Counted from the stretch's first letter, positions 1 through 13,063 are shown. The stretch: 64,000 nt of DNA from Allodiplogaster sudhausi (GCA_945643635.1 CALZFC010000019.1:2560501-2624500); one strand, 5' to 3'. Program-made: numbers and translations. The notes: generated by a model from the letters alone, not told the origin.

Positions 1-1051
1 TCGGACAGAGTCGGGGGAACCGTCGGCAGGAGACCGACTCGGTCAAATCGGAAGTTATTCGTCACCACCGCTACTTTGATGCCGGAGGAGCGGAGAAGCT
101 GAGGAGATGGAAGTAGAGGGTGAGAGAGAAAAACGAGAGAAGTATGAAGAGATGGAGAGGGAATTAGAGAAGAGGAGAGATCATCCACCTTCATGGCATC
201 AAGCATCGCTGGGTACAAGCAGGTAGAGGAAACGTCGAGCACCTTCGAAAAGATTGGAATCACATCTTCGATGTGCGATTGTGCTGGAAAGGGAGTTTAC
301 CTACCATTAGGTAGCTCTCTCCTGAAATTTTCTTTACCTTTCGGCACCTTATATCTTCCGCAATATCCACGACAAATGTGAAGTAAACACTTTCTTAATA
401 GAGCGATCTGAGCAAAGCGTGTCTAAACTATGACCGAACTGTGTGCGCTAGCGCATACAGTTCGGTCATATGCAGTTCAGTCGAGAGAGTGCAAGTGAAA
501 GAGGAGAGGCGGCTAATGATGACTGTTGAAAAACTCCCACCTTGTGAAATTTGCTTTAAATATTTAACGAATGAACAAAAGTAACTTTCCAGGTCGGTGT
601 TTTCGACAAAGAAAATAGCATATAGAAAATTATTCTCCGGATAGCTCATTTAAATGTAGCTGCAATAAGCTCGCCGACCTTCTTGTTTAACAGGAGTGTG
701 TAGAGAGGCTCAAAGTCCTCGATGGTCATTCTGCCCAGCTCGACGAGATGAAAGGCGCGTCCCGCTTCCTCGTCAGTCATCATCGTCTCCCACATCGAGT
801 CGCGCGCCAGACCGAACTCCTCCTCCAATTCTAGGAAAATCGGAGGTAAGATACAACAGCCGAAAATTAGATCAATTTGTTGCCTAATAAAATATATTTC
901 GATGTGACAGCGCAAATGTATGACAGAAATATGTCGCCTGTCTAAATGCTGTATTAAATTACTTACGCTTCCAAGCGTCAGACGGCACCGGCAGAAGCAC
1001 TCCGCCCATGTCAAAGAGGACGGCATCCACCTGCCGAGCACGATCACTCAT
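1..1051 (-). pseudogene. HAD-family hydrolase gene, left duplicate copy, partial and frameshifted
   Basis: Exons read on the minus strand are 967-1051 (start ATG at 1051), 679-830, 189-283 and 1-98, the last cut by the window edge. Exon 1 encodes the HAD motif I, VLFDMGGVLL, as in the N-terminal HAD domain of ACAD10 and epoxide-hydrolase relatives. Exon 4 carries the VAVVTNN motif II region. These enzymes hydrolyse phosphate or related groups through the motif I aspartate. Compared with the right-hand copy, exon 3 is one base short (95 versus 96 nt, near 270), which puts a TGA a few codons into the exon. The copy is therefore probably broken, unless splicing avoids this exon. The final exons, with the acidic motif IV, would lie left of the window. 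Family assignment is by motif and order only. Confidence 0.6.
429..470. repeat. 42-bp near-perfect palindrome, left copy
   Basis: The segment is its own reverse complement, centred on gcgctagcgc, except for one base (t at 456). It lies in the hydrolase intron between exons 2 and 3. The same palindrome is perfect in the right-hand duplicate at 3112-3153. Confidence 0.85.
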
Positions 1052-2176
1052 TGCTCTCTGAAGCAAATGTCACATGTCAACAATTAAAGTTTAGGCTATT
1101 TCAGTATTAAGTCTTTTATGGCAAACAAATATTACTCATACATTCGATTAAACAAAACTTCATGCATGAATTCGGACCAAACAAGTGCTCGAGATGATCT
1201 GAGAGACATATTTTACAATCATTTGCGTATTTAGTGATTCATAACCAAAGTTCTAGGATTGAGAATACTGCAAAGTAATTCTCAGCACATTGAAAAGAAG
1301 CAATGTCGAGTGAGAATAGAAGGGGCCTCCTTGCATGGCTGCAATGTTTTGTTGTAGTTTGTCGTTGTTCACTGCACACTCGCGACGCATGGTCTAAACC
1401 GAGGCGAAGAAGAGATAGGAGCCTCTTTCCACCGCAAATGAACCCGTTGCATAACAAACTTGATGTCGCCTGTACTCTTGTTGTAGTCTGTCACTTCAAG
1501 AAGGAAACAATCGCTTTAATTGTGCTGCATGCCATGTAAAACAGCATTTGAGGGATACAATAAAATCACGTCACAACACGAATGCAATAATTTACAATGT
1601 AAAAAAGGAACGGAGGTATTTTTTGCAGAGTGATTACGCATAAGAACGAGTATGGAATGACCCAAAATCTCTTTCACAAGTAAAAAAAATTATTCCGTCG
1701 CAGCACACCAATTAATAATAAAGTAATCAAGTAATCATGAATGTAGATAGCTACTTGTAAAAGTAACAGAGAGGAATGTAGATGCGTGAGTGATTGGAAT
1801 TTACGAAAATAAGTCCTTTTCAACTGCCCAGATCATAAAAGGAAGTAATTCCATTTCCATCAAAACAGTGATTGCCTTGATTTTCCATATTACGCTAGAG
1901 AATCATCAGGATCCTGTTCATCACAGATTGTCAGCAAGAAAGTGTTGTTACTGTCTGTTGTAATCTCAAAATATCTAGTCCATTTCGTTCAAATGTTTGT
2001 CAGAGTAAGGCTATCACAATTTTGCTTACAATATGCCTTGGACCTTAGCGCTATTACGATTTTATCACAACTTAATAGATAAATATTACATGATGCGTAA
2101 ATTCCATATTACACTCTATCAACATGTATATAGCATACGGAATACCATTTGGTACGTATGGTTTGCGTCTATTTAC
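1052..2176. other. Intergenic DNA upstream of the left hydrolase copy
   Basis: AT-rich sequence shared with 3734-4855. Several short open frames occur on both strands (for example 1303-1539), but none has splice signals or recognisable motifs, and they diverge between duplicates without frame preservation. I see no gene. Confidence 0.5.
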
Positions 2177-2283
2177 AGTGAAAATAGGCAGGACTCATTG
2201 AATCAGTTTTCTGTACTTGTCATCCCCCCTTTTTTGCCGCCAAAAACGGTATTTGTATATTGGCTTCAACTTATACGAGGATA

Positions 2284-2525
2284 GTCATTACGTTCCCTTG
2301 ATTTCATATGAAAGTCTAAGACATGAAGTCCAGTATCCTGGAAAATGGAATTTTCACTTGCCGGACGCAAACGGACAATTTAAAAACGCTTGCTTTATGA
2401 TAAAATATTTTGAAGCAAGGATCTTGGCAAATTGGCAGGATAACGTGGTTCAAAACTACGATACTTCAACAGCATGGCCCGTTCAGGGCGAGTCTGTGAA
2501 TGTCATGTTTTACTATATTAACTAA
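2284..2525 (+). CDS. Possible terminal exon of an unrecognised secreted or carbohydrate-binding protein
   Basis: An open frame ending at the TAA of 2523-2525 has a protein-like composition: aromatic-rich, no low complexity. A possible splice acceptor precedes about 2284 (gaggatag then tcattacg). The stretch FMIKYFEARILANWQDNVVQ followed by NY resembles the F-x-I-x-Y...W-D-N...N-Y signature of starch- or glycogen-binding modules (CBM20/21 type), but this is only a visual match. No upstream exon was found on this strand. The segment sits where the last hydrolase exon of the right copy would be expected. It may be an exon fragment brought in by the duplication. Function unknown. Confidence 0.25.
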
Positions 2526-2591
2526 ATAAGTTAAAAAATAACCAACGAAATAAAAACTTGTTTTATGAATAATATTAATTTTTTTACTAAC

Positions 2592-3733
2592 AATGCCAAT
2601 CTTGTCAAGAGCCAGTCGGTAGATCTGCTCGTCCGGCTTGCGGAGACCGACGCGGCACGACTCGATGAGTGCGTCGCAGTGATCGGAGAGAGTCGGCGGC
2701 ACCGTGGGCAGGAGACCGGCTCGGTCAAAGCAGAAGTTATTCGTCACCACTGCTACTTTGATGCCGGAGGAGCGGAGAAGCTGGAGAGAGGGAAGTGGAG
2801 GGTGAGAGAGAAAAAACGAGAGAACTAGCAAGAGGGTATCTAAGACAAAGAGAATTTCTCATCCACCTTCATCGCATCAAGCATCGCTGGGTACAAGCAG
2901 GAAGGGGAAACGTCGAGCACCTTCGAAAAGATTGGAATCACAGTTTCGGATGTGCGATTGTGCTGGAAAGGGAGTTTACTTACCATTAGGTAACTCTCTC
3001 CTGCAATTTTCTTTACCTATCAGCTCCATTTATTTTCAGCAATATCTACGACAAATGTGAAGTAAACACTTTCTTTATGGAGTGATCTGAGTGAGTAAAA
3101 CGTGTGTAAACTATGACCGAACTGTGTGCGCTAGCGCACACAGTTCGGTCATATGCAGTTCAGTCGAGAGAGTGCAAGTGAAAGAGGAGAGGCGGTTAAT
3201 GATGACTGTAGGAAAATTCCCATCATGTCAAATTTGCTTCAAATCGGTAGCGAATGAACAAAAGTAACTTTCCAGATCGATGTTTTCAACTAAGAAAGCA
3301 GCATATATAAATTATTCTCCGGATAGCTCATTTAAATGTAGCTGCAATAAGCTCGCCGACCTTCTTGTTTAACAGGAGTGTGTAGAGAGGCTCAAAGTCC
3401 TCGATGGTCATTCTGCCCAGCTCGACGAGATGAAAGGCGCGTCCCGCTTCTTCGTCAGTCATCATCGTCTCCCACATCGAGTCGCGCGCCAGACCGAACT
3501 CTTCCTCCAATTCTAGGAAAAACGGAGGCAAGATACAACAGCCCAAAACTAGATCAATTTGCTGCCTAATAAAATATATTTCGATGTGACAGCGCAAATG
3601 TATGAAAGAAATATGTCGTCTGTCTAAATGCTGTATTCAATTACTAACGCTTCCAAGCTTCAAATGGTACCGGCAGAAGCACTCCGCCCATATCAAAGAG
3701 GACGGCATCCACCTGCCCAGCACGAACACTCAT
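2592..3733 (-). CDS. HAD-family hydrolase gene, right duplicate copy, apparently lacking its last HAD exon
   Basis: Minus-strand exons are 3649-3733 (ATG at 3733), 3361-3512, 2867-2962 and 2592-2780. Their lengths (85, 152, 96, 189 nt) keep one frame through all junctions. Motif I is VLFDMGGVLL in exon 1. Exon 4 has VAVVTNN (motif II), then GLRKPDEQIYRLAL, holding the motif III lysine and the usual K-P-D spacing. This order matches the HAD domain seen in ACAD10 and nematode relatives, presumably a soluble phosphatase or haloacid-type hydrolase. The exon with the motif IV aspartate pair should lie left of 2592, but 2177-2591 holds no such sequence on this strand. The copy may be truncated by the duplication breakpoint or use a distant exon. 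The donor after exon 1 is GTTAGT here and GTAAGT in the left copy. Confidence 0.6.
3112..3153. repeat. 42-bp perfect palindrome, right copy
   Basis: Twenty-one bases on each side of position 3132.5 are exact reverse complements, with core gcgctagcgc and outer arms tatgaccgaactg. There is no spacer. It lies in the second intron of the hydrolase gene. Confidence 0.9.
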
Positions 3734-5420
3734 TGCTCTCTGAAGCAAATGTCACATGTCAACAATTAAACTTTAGGCTATTTCAGTATTTAGTCCTTAC
3801 AGGCAAACAAATATTACTCATACATTCAATTAGATAAAACTTGATGCATGAATTCGGACTAAACAAGTGCTCGAGATCATCTGAGAGACATATTTTACAA
3901 TGATTTGCGTATTTATGATTTATAACCAAAGTTTTAGGATTGTGAAAGTTGCGAAGGAATTCTGAGCACATTGAAAAGAAGCAATGTGGAGTAAGAATAG
4001 AAGGGGCCTCCTTGCATGGCTGCAATGTTTTCCTTGCATACTCGCGATGCATGATCTAAACCGAGGCGAAGAAGAGATAGTAGCCTCATTCCACCGCAAA
4101 TGAACCCGTTGCATAACAAACTTGATATCGCCTGTACTCTTTTCGCTTTACCAGGGTCATATTGTATTCTATCGCTCCAAGAAGGAAGCAATCGCTTTAA
4201 TAGTGCTGCATACAATGTAAAACAGCATTTGGGAGATACAATAAAATCACGGAACAGCACGACAGCAATAATTTACAATATAAACAAGGAACGGAGGTAT
4301 TTTTTGCAGAGTGATTACGCAAAAGAACGAGTATGGAATGACCCAAAATCTCTTTCACAAGTAAAAAAAATTATTCCGTCGCAGCACACCAATTAATAAC
4401 AGCGAAATCATGAATGTAGATAGCTACTTGTAAAAGTAATAGAGAGGAATGTTAATGCGTGAGTGATAAGAATTTACGAAAATAATTTCTTATCAACTGT
4501 ACCTATCATAAAAGGAAGTAATTCCATTTCGATCAAAACACTGATTGCCTTGACTTTCCATATTACTCTAGAAAATCACCAGGATCCTGCTCATCACAGA
4601 TTGTCAGCAAGAATGTGTTGTTACTGTCTGTTGTTTCCTCAAAATATCTAGTCCATTTCGCTCAAATGTTTCTCAGAGTAAGGCTATCACAATTTTGCTT
4701 ACAATGTGCCTTGGACCTTAGCGCTATTACGATTTTATCACAGCTTAATAGATAAATATTACATGATGCGTAAATTCCATATTACATTCTATCAACATGT
4801 ACACAGCATAAGGAATACAATTTGGTACATATGGTTTGCGTCTATTTACAGTCGTGGGAAGGTTTGAATTGCACGCAAGGAAAGCTATGGAAGTCAAAGA
4901 AAAGATTAAAACTCGAGAAAAGCAGCTTCCTCGCAGTTAGCTAAAGTAATTTCAATCAGAAAGGTTGTATTAAAAATACTGAATCATCAAAAAAAACAAT
5001 GTGCTGCACTAAGATATTCGGAAGAACGAACATAAAAATTGCAGAAGCTCATTCGGAGTGAGAAGAACCCGAAAACTCTTCAAAACGTAATCTTGACTAA
5101 TTTATGAAAAATGTAGAAGAGGGAAGAAATTGCAAAATAGGAAAGTGTTTAATTGCACAGTCTCTGAACATGAATGTGCTGAAAGTGCGAAAGTTTGTTT
5201 GCGGCAGAAAAGGCTGATTTTGTGCTAGAAGCTTGTGATATGTCAGTTCAAGAAGCGAAGCTGATATGGTAATTCAAAATTGGTGCTAGAGAGGGGCAGT
5301 GATTTCTTGGTATGTTGACAGACCAAAATTAAACGATAAAGCATTGGTAAATATAGTCAGGAAAAAATTGGCTGTGGTCAAGTTTTAATTTGATATTGTT
5401 GTCTGCTTCGTGCAGTTCTC
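3734..5420. other. Intergenic DNA between the hydrolase and asparagine synthetase genes
   Basis: The first 1.1 kb is the duplicate of 1052-2176. The remainder (4856-5420) is unique AT-rich DNA without a supported gene. Both the hydrolase promoter and the 3' flank of asparagine synthetase fall here. Confidence 0.5.
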
Positions 5421-8400
5421 TCATGCGACGACTCCGGAGAGCGTGGAGGAGCCGGTGGAACGGCGCCGGAGTCGGCCGAGAGCAGCCTCGGCCGCGGCCG
5501 CCTCGTCGCCGCCTGCCTCCTTGGCCGCCGCGGCGTCCAACTCCTTGAGATTCTCCTTCTCTTCCGCCAGCATCCACGCGGCCGTTCGATAGACTCGCAC
5601 GTGCACGACGTGGCCAATCTTCGCGTGCGAGTAGCACGCGTCGTAGATCGTGCGGTACCTGACGATTAAGAAAAGAGTGCTAATTTTGTTTTACTACTTT
5701 TTAAGATTTAAAAAAGTTTTAAACGTGTAATTAGCATAATTGGTATTGTTTCGACAATAAAAATGATGGCCTAACCAGAACTCCTCCTTGGACTCTGGCG
5801 GCCGATCGGGGAAGCGAGCGTGGCGGCCGGCGAATTGGTCGTCGGAGATGAGCGAGGACGCGTGACGGTGGATGATGTCACCGATGTCCGTCTTTCCTGC
5901 AACATTGTTGATGATGTATCCGTTTTTATTATTTCAACTGCTGTCCCAATGACTGTGTAGATTTATATGAACGAACATCTACGAATGTTTCCCTTTTACT
6001 TTTAGGCGCCGTATACTCATTTGCAGATTCGTAACTCACCAGCGCCTTTTGCTTGACCATTCCATATAATCTAATAAATGCAAAGTGATAAGTGGAATCT
6101 GACCGAGTGCCTCTGCGAAGCCTTCCTTGCTCCGCCAGAGCACCTCGTCCGGGATCCAGCCTTGGAAGGCGGCGCGCAGCAGATGCTTCTCCAGCTTCCG
6201 CTGCATCAACTTGTACGACGGCGGAAGACGCGCGACCAGGTCGATCATTTTCTGCATTTGTTACGGGTTTTATTATCTCTTCATTATCTCCTCTACAGTA
6301 ATCGTCAATATTTAATAAAATGAAACAAATATGTATTTAATAATAATAAAAGCGTACCTTGTCCAGGAAAGGAACGCGAATCTCGAGTCCATGACAGCTG
6401 GTCGACCGATCGCAACTTAACGAACAGGGCTGCCGAGATTGCGAAACATTCTTTTCAAATCTATTTTCTCAATTCGCTTGCAAATACCAAATGCCAAAAT
6501 TTAACAGACGAATTGATCACAAATTATCAGCCTAACAATAGCATGTCATAAGATATTCAGAAAAGATCAGCCTTACCGTAGCACGTCGTACTGGTGGAGA
6601 TGATGAAGTCGTCGCAGGATCTCCTTGTGCAGATGGAATTGGTTGGGCGCACGCTGCATGTACGCGTACGAGCCGAAAAGCTCATCAGCGCCCTCGCCTT
6701 CAAACGTTCCTCATATCTCACTGGCAATGAGCTCTTTCCAGTGTCAATCCCGTGCAACATCATATGAGAAGTATCATATTGACATAACTCTAGTAATACA
6801 TTAGTCTAATTACAAGTTTGACCTGAGAGCAGCACTTTAACATCGGAAGTAGCTGAGATGTGCTTGCAGAGAAGGTAGTGAGCGATTCCGCAACGGAGGA
6901 TCAGCGGGTCGAAGGTCTCCAGCGCGTAGACGACTTCTGTACTTCATTTATTCTATCTTTGTCTCCTATCTTCCTCCTTTCTGCCATCTCTCACTTCTCT
7001 TCCTTCTCTCTCTCTCTCTCTCCCACCTGGAATAATATCAATGCAGTCCTGTGCAGTGATGACGAGAACGCGTAGCGGGATGTTGAGGAACTCGGCGACT
7101 CGGCGAGCGTTCTCGAGATCGGGCGAGTCCTCGAAGCCGACCGAAAAGGCGATCTGAGGGAATTTTTTTATTTTTTTATTGAATTTAGCTGATTACGCAC
7201 AAAATTTTATTTAATGTGACATTAAAATTCACTCAAAATTAAAAATTAATTATGTTCACGATTACCGAAATTTTCTAAGCGCCTGATGGAGAGGGGAAGA
7301 GGAGGACTGACCGGCTTAACAGGAAGATACTTGGTTGCGATGGCAGCGATGAGTGATGAGTCGAGACCGCCCGAGAGCATGAAACCAAAGTGACGATTTC
7401 CCATCAGTCGTTTCTCCACTGCCTTCAGCAGAGTCTCGCGGATCAGCAGCTGAAAAAAGTCATAGAATTACATCTCATTATGTAAGTTTCTTGAGTTATT
7501 TTATCTTTCTAAGTAAAGCTTTGCATATTCTTATTCAAACATTAAGACAAAATTTTCTATATATTAAAGTACATATAGTCGAGATGATTGTTAATTTTCT
7601 ATTAAAATGTTTCTAAGATGTTCAATAGAAAAAACAAGTACCTGCGCATTTTCGATGGAATGGAATCGGTCGGCGATCGAGGGAATGGTGAAATAACGAC
7701 GTGGCTGCACCTGGAGGGTCCTGGCGCGATTAAGGAGAGATACGGTAGCGCAGCAACCAGGTGGGAAGTATTCGACGCGTTCGCACAGGTCCTCGATGCA
7801 TTTGATCTCCGAGCCAATGATGAGTGAGCCTGGAGAGGAAAGTTGAGAGAGGGGAGAGAGGGAGTGAGAGAAGAGTAAGAGACAAGCGGATGAGAAAGAG
7901 AGAAAAAAAGAAAGAGATGGCTGACAATTGTTGCATAATTTTTATCTGATAGAATAAATAATCATTCCCGACGGATTATCTCTGGATTATGCGCACCATC
8001 AGCGGAGTGTCCGTAGAAGAGCGGCCGGACGCCGATGGGATCTCTTCCGATGTAGACTCGCTCCGCATCCGCCATCACGAATGCGAACACGCCGTCGAGA
8101 CTCGCGCATGTCGCACTAAAATACACTGAAGTTGAAGAATTCTCCAAAATGGGTTCCATACCCAGTGATGCACCATAATTGAATTTTTGGTTATATTCTT
8201 ATTACTCTCACCTTAGGTCACCATTGGTGCCGAGGAAGGCGTGCACTATTGAAGCACAATCAGAACCGCCGTTTGTGACGCCGAGCAGTGGGTATGTCTC
8301 CTGCAGCGAAAGTCATGGTTACTGTAGCATAAGAATAAACCTCTGCTTTACTTTACTTGTCTTCAAGCAGTTGTTGCGCGGCAATGTGTATGAATGCGTA

Positions 8401-11400
8401 CCAGGCCAAAGATTGAATAGAGACAGACGAAAATAACGGGATATAAGGGATAAAAACGAATGTCAGAGGAAACAGATACTGTGATAAAGAGAGAGAGAGA
8501 GAGAGAGAGAGACGAGGGGAATATACAGTACGTGATAGTATTCCTCTTCATTCAGACATCTACGTTTGTTTGCATAGCAGGGCATGACTGGATTTTCTTC
8601 TTTGCCTATTTCCGAGATCTCCAGAGCAAGGCGGTGAAAGCAAGAGAGGATCAAGACGGTTTACTTTTTTGCTCCTTCTGTCAACAATACTTATTTTTGT
8701 AATCGAATTCATTTTACAAATAGAAATTTATTGTTCCAAACGCGGTTAACGCTAATTTTTGACGCAAAGCATCATTTGAACTACTTCGCGCCGTCCTTTT
8801 GCGATAACAGGATTTTTTTTGTTGTTGTTTGAAAAGAGCTATTTTTTGGTTCCTCACGAGCCCATCGCGAAAAGAGGAACAACGACTGCTGAGAATGGAA
8901 GAAGCTGAGGTGAACGCCTTCTTACAAACAACAAGCAAAGAGCGACTGGAGAAGCAGAGGAGCGAATTGTCACGAGACGGAGTGGAAGCTAGAAGGAGAT
9001 GTACACACAAAGACCACCAGGAATGAAAGAGAGAGGTGGGAAAGAAGAGAGAGAAAGGGATGGAGAGAGAGACAGAAAGAGAAAGAGAAAGAGGGAGAGA
9101 GGGATGGAGAGACAAAGAGAAGTTGTTCTACCGGACACCGCCACTTTTCGCACTGCGCCGCGTGGAGTGAATCCGATTGGAGGAACACCCGAAAGATAAA
9201 AATAGCATTGAAAAGAACAACAAGAAATTGCGATCAGCTGGAGGAGGACAGAAATCTTTGTGTTTTTTGTGTGTGTGTGTTTTTTTAAAATGTTTTTAGA
9301 GGTAACGAAAAAAAAACATTTAGTCGACTGAAGCATCAACGATTGGAGAAGCAAGAAAAGGAGAAACTACGTGATAATATTAATTGACATAAATAAAAAA
9401 AGTTATTAAAATCTCCCACCAAACCTTGATCTGTTTGTGATTGTAGATTTCACCGTTGCACACGACGGAGAGGCCATCGCCGACGATTGGTTGTGCAGAG
9501 GGAGTGTCGCCGGGCTGAAGCAGAAGAAATATTTATTATATGGTTAGAGAAAAATAAGGAGGATGAGACAATAGGAGCAAGGGAGAAAGAGAGAGAGAGA
9601 GAGAGAGATTGGAAAAGAGACAGAGAAACCTCACCAATTCAGAAACAAACTTTATTCCTTATCCACCTTACAGTTTCTTTGTAACCACTCCCCCATCATT
9701 TCTTTTTTCTTTCTTTCTCCGTCCGCCAAACTCTCTCATCTCTGTCTCTCTTTCTGTTCTCACGTATCCCAGCATTGCTTCTAGGGGTTCAGGCTAACAG
9801 AACGCTTCCAGTCACGACTCGCTCACTCAGCTTGGACGATTGTATGCATATACTCTCGTGCGCACTCTATTGTGAATATTATCTCACAAGTACTGTAGCA
9901 CTAAAATGACCATTCCAAAATGTACTATTTCGAGACTAAGCAAGCATTCATCAGTGTACTTCTTCTGAGAGTCTGCAAACGTTCATGACCACTTCCCTGG
10001 CTACATTTCGTGCAGCAACAGCCGCAACTCTGGTAGGAGCCAGGAAGAAATGGGACTAGGAATTGGCTCTCCTCTCTAGTTGTTGTAATCTCTTTCCATC
10101 TCGCCAATGGCCATCACTGCGAACTACGCTACTAAATCTAAACGGAGAGGTGATAGAGAGAGAGGGAGAGAGAGAAAGAGAGAGACAGAGAAAGAGACAG
10201 AGAGAGAGAGGGAGAGAGAGAGAGAAAGAAGAGTACAGGTAAGAGAAGGAGGTAAACGGAGACCGAAAGGAATGCAAAAAGAATGCAGTTCTTCAAAGAG
10301 TAGAGGCTAGCTAGAGTGAAAATGGAGCAAGAGAGCATGTAACATATAGAGAGACAGAGAGAATGTGAGAAAGAGGATGAAGACATGGAAGAGTTAGAGA
10401 AAGAAAGAAGCCGAGAAAGAGATATAACGACAAGCTGATCGGCGAGTGATAAACGGAATGACGATGGCAGAGTATGTCTGAGGGAAAATAAATGTCCCGG
10501 TTGGAAATGGCAGAGCTGAGCATCTGCTAGCTTCTTGCTCTTTAGAGGGCCTCGGCGGACAGATCAGAGGGCAACAACTACTTCTTGAGTATTTTTTTCA
10601 TTCTCTCATTTTATCTCTTTCACAGCCTCGCTCTCTTCTCGATATTTTCGTCTCTCATCTCTTTCTCAGGGCCTAATGGCAGAGGCTTTCGCACTATTTA
10701 AAGCGGTCAAAGTCTTTCTTTAAAGGAATCGAGCGAGGAAAATTGAATAAAGTCAAGCGGAGTTTTCCGAGAAATTACAGAGAGTGTTAGAAAGTAAGGG
10801 AGAGAGAGAAGGAGACAAAGAAAGAAAAGTGATACGTATACGATGAGAAATAGAGTGCCGTGAGTCACCAGCTATCCTTCTGTTTTTATAAACACGCATT
10901 ACCTGGTCGGGTTTTTTTAAAGTTTCAGTCAGCTCATATTCAGCGATCCGACGATCATGTTTCAAAGTATCCACAAAAAAAGAAAGTGACCACATGCTTT
11001 CTCTTTCTCTCTGTCTCTCTTACTCTCACTTCCTTTCTCTTTCTTTCTTTCGTTCTCTTTCCCTCTCTCTCCCTTTTTCTTTCAATCATTCTCTCTCATT
11101 CTCTCTCTCTCTGTCTCTCTTTCTCTCTCTCTGGATCAGTTGCATCCTTTCAGTAACATCTCCACCTTCCTAATGCCAGCTGACCATCAGCTCACTAATA
11201 GTATCCAGGAGCCTAATGAAAAGTGAGACGAGCCAAAAGTGCATGGGGGAAAAGCCGAGGGAAGCGTACTATGGAACTTGTGATGAGCACTCTGAGAGGG
11301 CACACTGAGTAGATCAGAACATTCACTACTTTTTAAAGTATGCAAAGAGTACTGACAATGACAATTGCGAGGCGGTGGAAGCCGAGACTTACGCCAGGCG

Positions 11401-11753
11401 CAACCTGCAAATTCATGCTAGAAATTGAAGGAATATTAAAAACAAGAAATAAGAATTGAAACAATTTAAGCTGAACAAAATGTGCTTCTTGCTAAACAAT
11501 CTAATGAAAGAAGAATGAACCTGTTCGATGACGGACAGATCGGGTCCACGTCCGACAATCTTCATGAACTGCTCCCGCGCCGCCGGACTCACGGTCGCCG
11601 ACGCCGACGAACCGACCTTATCATCATTTATTTTTAATATTTTATATTTAGATTTGAATAAAAGTTATTGTAAATTAATGAAATTGCTTATATATATGTA
11701 TATTTGTTAAATACATGCTAAAGCGATTTAACCTGCGCCCAGATGCCGCACAT
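5421..11753 (-). CDS. asns: Asparagine synthetase (glutamine-hydrolysing)
   Basis: Converts aspartate, glutamine and ATP to asparagine in the cytosol. Fifteen minus-strand exons: 11733-11753, 11521-11616, 11357-11404, 9425-9514, 8212-8300, 7997-8115, 7642-7829, 7312-7449, 7027-7153, 6823-6936, 6577-6697, 6358-6415, 6104-6251, 5776-5896 and 5421-5658. They join in frame to 571 residues; human ASNS has 561. The protein starts MCGIWAQ, so Cys2 becomes the glutaminase nucleophile after Met removal, with [21 protein letters not shown] and [11 protein letters not shown] following. The synthetase domain has the PP-loop LSGGLDSS (about residue 243), [22 protein letters not shown] (about 343, split by an intron) and [11 protein letters not shown]. 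All key residues are present. The C-terminal 40 residues are Ala/Glu/Arg-rich. Intron 3 is 1.95 kb and full of GA repeats. Confidence 0.95.
9515..11356. repeat. Long asparagine synthetase intron packed with GA/CT simple repeats
   Basis: Imperfect (GA)n runs occur at about 9583-9608, 10145-10230 and 10798-10830, and CT-rich tracts at about 11000-11132. The short open frames here encode only Arg/Glu or Ser/Leu repeats. No gene or RNA was recognised. Confidence 0.7.
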
Positions 11754-12837
11754 GTCTCTTCTAGGTGACTGGCTGAAGGAGAAAGAGAGAGAGAGTGCGG
11801 AAGGAAGGAAGGGAGAGGACCCAAGTAGAAAAGTCGAGGGCTCTTAGTCGACGCTGATCACGCGAACGCTTGAGTCCTGCAGCCAATCATGGAAGAATGA
11901 TAGCTCATATTCTTTCTCATATTTGACAAACGTTCGCGAATTAATGCACGCAATCGAAGAATAAAGCTCACGGATAGGAAGGAAAAAATGAGTGCTGAGA
12001 AGAAAGAACAGATAGTACTACTCGGCGCCTACTTTCTTCAGTCCCATCGGACCGAAAGTGTCACGGCGCAGAGCAGAGAAGAGAACGGCGAGAGTGAAGA
12101 TGGTTGGGAGGCTTGGCCAAGGTGAATATTATATGACAGAAGCCCGAGGGCGGGCAGAAGAAGGCTTAAGTCTGAAGAAGAAGCTGAAGCAGCACTGTGA
12201 GAGAGAATAGGGAGGACCGGTTGGGTACAATCATCATTCAGGAGAGAGATACAGAGAGGTATGGAGAGAGAGAGGGAAAGAGAGAGCTAATGAGAAGCTA
12301 AGAAGCGCTACGTGACTACGTGAGTGAGACATGCTCGAGACGAAGAGAGTCAGAGAAAGAGAGAGCAGCGAGAGATCATAGAGAAGAATAGAAGACGGTA
12401 CACGTTGAGAGCTACGTGATTCAGAGAGATAGAGAGTGGGGAAGAGAGCGAGGGAGAGAGAGAGAAAGAGGGAGAGAGATAGGGAGAGATATAGAGAGAA
12501 GTTAAGAGAGAGGGAGAGAGAAAGAGAAGAGTCTCGCTGAGCGTGAAGGAGACTCGAGAAGTTCAGAGGATGACGACAGGTCGAGAGACGTCTGCGTGTG
12601 TCTTCGTGTCTTTGTGCACTCTAGTGCACATTGCTATTTGAAATCACAGACACACAGAGAAAAGAGAGCATTTCTCTCTGACCAGAGGGTTTGGTCGGTC
12701 GCTCAGGCTGTACAGTATATAGTGATGACTCAGCCGCTCAAGCGGTTTTGTCAGTATAAGAGTGGCGAAATGGCTTAGGGGGGAGAGAGAATGAGTGAGT
12801 GGCTCTGGGACACCAACTGGGTGAGACTGATTGGCTA

Positions 12838-12887
<50 letters not shown>

Positions 12888-13063
12888 TTTGCATGGTTGG
12901 AAAGCGATAAGATGATGTTGGGGCTTCTCCCTCTTGCTGAACAATGGTCGAGGGCGCAGAACTTCTCGCATGCAATGCGATGCAGAGGAGATCCCAAATG
13001 TGATGATATCCCATCGCCGAGACAACCTCATAAGTCAAGAAAGATAGACTCTCTTTCTCTCTC

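Larger units (their letters stand above)
1..4855. repeat. Tandem segmental duplication, offset about 2.68 kb
   Basis: Positions 1-2176 match about 2682-4855 closely along their whole length, including exons, introns, the palindrome and about 1.1 kb upstream of the hydrolase start. Similarity stops abruptly after 2176 and 4854, both following the shared string gtttgcgtctatttacagt. If the unit is about 2.68 kb, the segment 2177-2681 is the left end of the second unit and its partner lies outside the window. Differences are scattered substitutions and small indels, so the duplication is not brand new. Confidence 0.85.
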
